NCBI GenBank assembly: GCA_960531495.1
Contig: OY482851.1
Location: forward strand, 23,243,533-23,307,532
Reading direction: 5' to 3'
Length of the DNA stretch: 64,000 nt
Origin: Zeus faber
Lineage: Eukaryota; Chordata; Actinopteri; Zeiformes; Zeidae
A model generated the notes under the pieces. The model was not told where the DNA came from, searched no databases, and saw only the letters and a program-made list of their open reading frames with translations. The translations under genes and the position numbers were made by a program. This document shows positions 36,191-64,000 of the stretch, piece after piece (the stretch's first letter is position 1; each line of letters opens with the position of its first letter).

Positions 36191-39100
36191 TGTGTATTGG
36201 GGTGTCTAGACAGACCCAGGCCCTGATAGATAATCTCATTAGGCTGGTTTCTCCCTCAAGGCTGTAGTTTCTGCATGGGGAGAAAGCCACTATATGGGAT
36301 AGCAATTAACAGCCAGTTAGCACCACAAGCCCAAGTCAGCTTTGAATGGGCCAGGGGGGAAGCGGAATAAAGACTCCGACCGTCCTCCTACCGCCCCCCA
36401 ATTTCGGGGCAGCTCTACTAGCGCTTATCATGGGCTGTCTCCGCTGGCATCATACCCCATTACCGCGTGCAGAACACAGGACACGCGGCCCAAAACAACT
36501 GAACCGCCACCCCCTCTTCCTCCACGGTCAGGACTGAAGTTACTGTGGAAATTTGAATTGAATTGCGTGAATTCCCCACAGCACTCCACGCAGCCTCACT
36601 GTGCCCGCCCCCCCCACTTCTAATTATATTTGCTATTGAAATCTCATGTCTGTGTATTGCATACAATACCTTCTGTAGTCCCATTTTTCTTTTTACATGC
36701 ATCGACAATGGCAACTACTGTTTGCGCCTAAGCAATACTGTATGGAGAACTCAGTCACAAAAACTATGATGTTGACGTTGTGAAAAGCGCATTAGGGTTC
36801 TCGGTCAACAGTATTCCAATAACTATGAGAAGAAATGAGAAGAGGAGATGCTTTTGAAGCGGAGCAAAGTGGTTAAGTGTGAAGAAATAGATATCCGCTA
36901 TCCCTCCGTGTGAAAACATTGATTCACTTGTTTTAAAAGGGTTCCTACGTTGGGTCGATGCCGAATGAGAGGATAATGGCATCAGGACAATAACGCAAGC
37001 TACCGCACGTAAGGATGCAGCGCTCCCTTTTCAATACCAGAAGTGTTTTGGTTTTGTTTTTTGCACAAAGGGTTTATAAACCCTGATGCAGCGCTGACCC
37101 CATAATCCTTGACCGTCTGGTAAACCTTTGGCCTTGAAGGAGTGTTTTTCTCCCTTTATCCTTCTTATGTGAAACCAATTGTTGGAGGAGTTATTAATCG
37201 CGGGTTTGGTGTTGCTCTCCTCACCTTCACTATTTCTAAAGGGCAAAGTCTTATTCCCAGGGACATCTTAGCTGCTCTTCCCTTACCAGCTGATGGGAGG
37301 GGGGGGGGGGGTCATCTAAAATACTAGAGCGAGCAAATGAGCCGATCTTGAATCGAGAAATGGAGACTGGTACAAAAAAAAAAAAAACCCCACAACAACC
37401 GTTTTTCATGAGAAAAACCCCTCTCCATATTGGGTTCCATGCTTCTGAACTCTAAATGCTAATGTGTCGTATCGGATAGATAGGTGTACGTTTCAACAGC
37501 AGCAGTGTCGAGCCCGTTACACACCGGGCCTGGAGGTGACGGCTTCTACGTGGCGGCTGCAGGCGCACGGACAGCTCACTTCAACGCATTTGGACTTGGG
37601 ACGACACACTGGGAAGACATGCAGCAGCCTGGAAAAGACCGACAGCGACATGTACAAACGTCGTCACCAGCTTGAGCCATAGGGCCAAGAACTACAATAC
37701 CTCGGAAGAATAACAGATACATGCATATTACTGATCGGGTGTTAGCACGGTTCAAGATCTCCCGCGTGAGGACCGTCAAGGTTCTGAGAGAGGACAGATC
37801 AGAGAAGTTCCAAGTTCAGTGAATATCTGCATTCAGCCTCTTGGTTTTTTTTTGTTTGTTTGTTTTAATACAAATATGCTCTAAGGTTGCCTCTGCTCAA
37901 CAACCTCCATGGGCCCTGATGTTCTGCCTCCCAGGTGTCCGTCTCTGGCCATTTGCTTTAACTGCACAGATCCTCTCGTGCTCACTAGTTAACAGCTGCC
38001 AATACACAGCCCGGTCCCAAGGATCAGACGGCTCTCTAGCAGCCCAATAAAGAGCCCCCGGAGTGGGCTGACGAGAAATCTCACACCTTTCGCTCACATT
38101 AGCCATGCAGCATGCCCTTTTGATGCGTAATTGGCCACTTTGAGGGGTCTGCGGCGGAGCAGCCACAGGCTGAAAAAAAAACAACAACCCGATGTCACAC
38201 ATCGCAAGGAGAATCGGCTTTACCTGACCACAGGTCGATCGGGTCTCGGTTCCCAGTTTTTTGTTTTGGGTTTTTCTCGCGACTGGGAAGGATTTCATAA
38301 GCCTGGGCCTAAAGTTCTAAGAGGGGTTTCTTAAGGTGTGAAATAAAATAAATAAATAAAATAAAACATGACATTTTTAAAAAGAAAGACATTTTAGAGC
38401 TAGAGGTCTGTTAATGTTTTTTTTTTGTTTTTTTTTAAGATCTACTTAGCCAAGTGGACATATAAAAGCTTATTATTTATTTTTTTAATAAAGGGAGGTG
38501 TTAAACGTGTTTACATTTCCTCTCCAAATTCCCTTCCCCAAACTAGGAAGGACTGAGGATTGAGCGAGCACACATTTGGCCGCCCACATAAGAAAACAAA
38601 CCCTCACATCGAGCCTGGCAAAGGGGGCAAATGACGATTTCACAGCACTTCATAAGAAACTCCTGGAAGTTGCTAATGAAGACTAATGACTTCCCTCGTG
38701 TCGGAGACTTCACACCAGAGTGGACAAGCCCTTTGCCCACACCACCATGGGCAACAGGGTGGTCTGTCAGCTCCACAAATTAGCGGGGAGAAGTCAAAAC
38801 AGAACTGCTACAATGGAGACTAAATAAATAAAGAAATTGGATCCATCCCCAGGATTTACATTTGATATTAAAATGAACGACAATAATGAGAACTAAGTAC
38901 AGTGCAGTGATTAAACAACTGATATTGCAGCCATTATATAATATTCTGGGGTAATATTTTTTAGTTAAACACAAGGTTAATCTATCAGAGTACAAAAATA
39001 GATTTAAATATCTCTTTATTTCTAATCAACAGGACTTGATATCGAAAAAAAATAAAATATTGAGCCCGTTTGCTGTTGTATGTGTATATGGCCGCAGTGA

Positions 39101-40672
39101 TAAAAACTACATTCATGACGGTGACATTGAAACCAGCTCATTCCTGTAAAACGGAAGCTTTTGTTTTTTCCCCCTCTCGACACAAGGGGGGTTGGGGGCA
39201 CCAAAAGTGGCCCAAGACTGCACTTGGCACATTGGATGTGGGTCAACTTAAAGCAATGAAAAATAAATCCTCCAAACGAGAGGGTTTAGAAAGAACCACA
39301 GCCATAAGAAAGGCCTAGTGTATAAAAACAAGGTGTCAAGGGTGTGTATTTTTGTGTCTCTGTCTTTGCCACAACTTTACATCACGGAGTACAATGAGAA
39401 AACAATCAAAAATAAGCATTTGATGCAGTCTTTTTATGCAGGGAGACATTGATCAAAACTAATGTTAAACCTGTCTGACTGCATCTCAGTGGATTCTTGG
39501 AGCAGTCATAAGAGGGGGCAGCCAATAATTCTACTGGGTTCATTTATTCATATGAAAGTTAGAAAAAGTTGTAATTGTAGTTCTCAAGGCAATGAAAAAA
39601 TAAAATATTGAAAACTTGGAAGATTGTGTAATCTTTGAATATCAGCTGTGGAGGTCCATTCCTAAGAAGGGAAGGTGATTTGGTAGCTGGTTTATCATAT
39701 AGTCTGATACTCGGGATCCCGGTTTTGCAATTTTCTTGAAAGGTGAAGGTTGCTCCCACCCCCCCGAATCCCCAAAAGCCGTTGCTTGGAAATCAAATAA
39801 ACACCAACCTAAATGGAATCAAATCTAGAGCGGAGACATAAAAATAGTATACTTCAGATATGAAGATTATGACTTTTCAGGCAGGACAAAGACCCGGTGC
39901 AGCTTTCTCAAGTATATTTTTGGTTTTGTTACACCGTCAATGCATTCAGTCCAAACTGCAAAGAAAACAAAAAGTCCCCGTAGCGAGATACTTCCACTTG
40001 TTTGCGCCATAGTACATTCCCAGAAAACACAGAAAAAAACAATCCCATACGCATGCACACAAAACTCCAACCATCGTCTCATCCAGGGTGCTGTTTACCG
40101 TTGTCCCCCCCCCCCCCCCCCCCCCTTTTTTTTTTTCCTTAAAAAGTTCTCAAATAGCCTTCAAGAAATAATTTGTAAACATCCTTTTTCGTTGTTTTTT
40201 TTTTTTTTTTTATAGAAAACAAATCTGTACAAAAACATTCTATCGTCTTTCTCTGAGTTTGGCAAGAATTTAACAAATTTATCAAATTGGATCCATTTGA
40301 AAAAGGCATCTGTACCGCAAGGTGTTTTCACCTCCACCTGCGTTTCACTTCCATCCCACTCAGGAAATGTGAAAAAATACGTGTTTTTTTTGTTTGTTGT
40401 TTTTTTTCTGAGTCGAATGGAACGGAAACTGACCTACGAACGCTCCCGCAAGCAGACCGCTGTCTGCAGCGCGGAGCGATGCTCTTCACCATTAAAGCCT
40501 TTGTGTCAGAAAGATTTTTGGATAAGGATATGTACAAGAAGCTCATTTCTAACAATCAGACTACCTTTTTCTACTCATTTAGAGCAATGCTGGTGGCAGG
40601 ACGGCTTCTTGGCTAAGAGCTGTTCCTCCGGGCTACAGATACACAAACAAAAACGAAAATAAAAATCTCACC

Positions 40673-40675
<3 letters not shown>

Positions 40676-40716
<41 letters not shown>

Positions 40717-40736
40717 CGCACACACGCACACACGCA
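40676..40736. repeat. (CA)n/(CACACACG)n microsatellite
   Basis: A CA repeat whose right half has a regular CG every eight bases. Confidence 0.95.
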
Positions 40737-41287
40737 CCAAAATTATTACAACAATAATAGCACAGAAATAAGTGACAAAATGAAAGACATCCCACATGTT
40801 GAGTGTAAACATTTCCAATCTGCCAACCTGGGGTCTACTCTGTGTCCCGGTTGGAAATACGTTGTGTATGAATATCAATAGTTTCCATGCTGATGTGTTA
40901 ATGTGGTCAAAGTGGAGGAAAACGGCAGAAAACAGAGAGGTTCAGACTGACACACCTGAGGTTCTGCATAGCAAGATCCAGGGACCGGGTGTCGCACGGA
41001 TCGTTCCGCTTAGCGAGAGGCTAACCGTGAGCCATGCTGTGAGAACTAAGGATATCGCACGCCAAAAAACAAACAAACAAACAAACAAAATACTGCATTA
41101 CATGACTTCAGGAGTGCCATTTTCCAAGAGAATTGTGAAACGCACGCTTTTGAACAAAACAAAGAACGCCATCTACATGGACAAGGCAACCGCAGCGACC
41201 GGAGACAGGGCACACGGGAGGGGAGGGGTTTGGCGAAGTCAGGGGTGTGTGTGTTTGTGCGCGGGTGTGTGCGCGTTTTCCGGAGGT

Positions 41288-62542
<21,255 letters not shown>

Positions 62543-64000
62543 CTGAGGAGAGGAGGGGGGAAAAAGGAAAATAAATATAAAACATATACGGACATTTATG
62601 ATTATAATAACAGTGAATAGCTCTCGCCACCTGAATAAGACTGAACAAATGACATGTTGCGCCAAAGACAAAATGTCTTGTGGTGTATAATTTGCACTCG
62701 GCTGCCAGATAGGAAAGAAGGACAGAACGAGAAAAAAAAGGGCTCATTTGCAATCTGGAAAATGCAGACATCTATTTGCAGCACGGTATGACTCACATAT
62801 CCATGTCTACCCCGGTGCTCCGCCTGGAAAGATAGTAGGCAGACGCCACATTACATTTGTACCTGGGAGAACCTGACGGTAGATAACATGAGATTAAAGG
62901 CTCGGTTCTCTCATCCTCCTAATGGAGCCATTCACAGCCAGTCACTGCAGCCAGAGCACAAAACAGGGGTGCAAAGGCTTTTAACACGACCCGCAGTGGG
63001 CTTTTTGAGTGGCAAACCTATGAGATCAGCTGCATCACATCAAGGGAGTTTGTCATCAAGTCACTGCAAGCATGACTTGGACACATTTACCTTCATCCAG
63101 CCCGCAGGGAACCCCCTCAATCCCCCAAAACACTTAAGAAAGAAATGGGGATGGGTGGCTCACCAAATTGCAATTTTCTAAGCAAGGCCAGTCCCTAGCA
63201 ATGATATCAACCTAATTAAAAATAATTACAGACGTGCTCATGGATGCTGGAACAAGTATTAAGAAAAAGATAAAACGTAAGACGAAACGCAAAATTGAAT
63301 GAACGAGTAATGAGTCTTCCCCATATTAACCAATCATAAAGTGAAACATCCAATTATTTTTTAGTAACACAAACATTAAGTACCAGCACAGTGTTGATAT
63401 CGAATTGTTCCTCATACTTCTTGTCCTTATCGACTCGGGATCAAGGCTGCAATGGGGTGGTTTAGACAAACAGAATGCCGACAGAAGGATGCCACGGCAG
63501 TAAAGCTCAACGCGGTCTCCCTGTGCCAAGCCGGCTGTGTGCGCACGGTGCTGCCGCCCACGCACACCTCTGCCCACGGCGCCTTGTGGCCAAATCGCAC
63601 GCCGCTTCAGCAGTTCCTGTAGCACCGCAGAGAGCCCCCAGGCAGCACGTTCAGTTTAAATAGGCCTAGTTTCGATGTTCTGACACAAATAATGAAAAGG
63701 GTAATTCAGTGTTGGGAAAGTGTAGCAGTTGGAGAAAAGTAATATCTCACTTCCTGTGAACTTCACGGGAGACACTGATGACAGAGCATAAAGCATCAAG
63801 TAACCTGTCTGCAGCTATCAGACAGTTAAAATTCATGTTTTTAAGACATTTTTGGATAAATCATCCTCTTCTATTTAATAAAGTATTGCAGGTAGGCAAA
63901 ATATATTTGGTACAGGGCAGACTATGAACTAGATGATTCTATGGAATGTTACTAGAGTAGTTTCCTTTGGGTCAGATAACCAGATAAGGTATTAGAATAA
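62543..64000 (-). other. cabin1: cabin1 intron, continuing past the right edge
   Basis: No cabin1 exon is recognised here; the exon expected before NLQWARD is not found. Two splice-flanked open pieces (62797-62862 and 63384-63446) fail on phase or identity and are listed as rejected. A GC-richer patch at 63470-63640 is unassigned. Confidence 0.5.

Larger units (their letters stand above)
35484..41287. other. intergenic region cabin1-tbx16
   Basis: No exon is recognised. Contents: poly-C tracts (35824-35834, 35932-35946, 40107-40124), a GT repeat (36028-36066), a conserved-looking stretch at 36110-36560 with a CTCF-like motif at 36179-36190, AT-rich DNA from 38.3 to 40.3 kb, and a CA repeat (40676-40736). 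The right end should contain the cabin1 3' UTR, whose end I cannot place. Confidence 0.5.

Noticed and set aside
62612-62630. 19-bp micro-exon that would repair the phase between 62797-62862 and 62429-62542.
   Set aside because: The donor (GTTATT) is poor, and it only serves to rescue a doubtful exon.
62797-62862. Splice-flanked open segment (YKCNVASAYYLSRRSTG...) upstream of the first visible cabin1 exon.
   Set aside because: Acceptor and donor look good, but the segment ends in the wrong phase for the next exon and does not resemble the family sequence expected before NLQWARD.
63384-63446. Exon-like segment reading VDKDKKYEEQFDINTVL on the minus strand.
   Set aside because: The attractive frame has a TGA just inside the visible acceptor, the donor (GTACTT) is weak and the sequence does not match cabin1.

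Overview
This window is nuclear DNA from a ray-finned (teleost) fish. The coding genes are vertebrate, with split exons and GT-AG introns, and one of them, tbx16, is found in fish and other anamniotes but not in placental mammals. CA/GT microsatellites are extremely dense. That density, together with a damaged gnrh1, would fit a cod-like (gadiform) fish, but this is inference and not proof.

Layout, left to right. (1) 1-3.2 kb: the last exon of kctd9 (+), followed by gnrh1 (+). The gnrh1 locus keeps its TATA box, four exons and poly(A) signal but carries three lesions: no start codon in the signal-peptide exon, a 1-nt insertion inside the hormone/processing site, and a 1-nt deletion in exon 3 that restores the frame. 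(2) 8.4-11.8 kb: a single-coding-exon neuropeptide Y receptor of the Y1/Y4/Y8 group (-), best read as npy8r, with upstream ORFs and a probable distant 5' UTR exon. (3) 11.8-20.2 kb: gene-free, with microsatellites, a LINE ORF1 relic and stretches that look like conserved non-coding DNA. (4) 20.2-24.6 kb: klhl22 (+), complete, 7 coding exons, 623 aa, with a perfect CLEAR-type E-box in its promoter. (5) 24.6-31.8 kb: intergenic, holding a broken MADF-domain reading frame, a second LINE ORF1 relic, and a tandem and inverted duplication block full of GT/AT repeats. (6) 32.2-35.1 kb: tbx16 (-), complete, 9 coding exons, 469 aa. (7) 41.3-62.5 kb: the last nine exons of cabin1 (-), 648 codons. The 5' part of the gene lies beyond the right edge. 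An 8.6-kb intron of cabin1 contains a GC-rich, promoter-like block. It ends in an exon-like segment whose last three bases are an ATG in frame with the next cabin1 exon, so it is a candidate internal promoter for an N-terminally truncated CABIN1.

The kctd9-gnrh1 pair matches the human 8p21 neighbourhood, and klhl22 and cabin1 both map to human 22q11. The genes do not form a single pathway. The most interesting signals are the gnrh1 damage pattern, the possible internal cabin1 promoter, the klhl22 CLEAR element and the expanded 22-Glu tail of CABIN1. All exon boundaries were read by eye from splice sites and reading-frame phase; no search was run.
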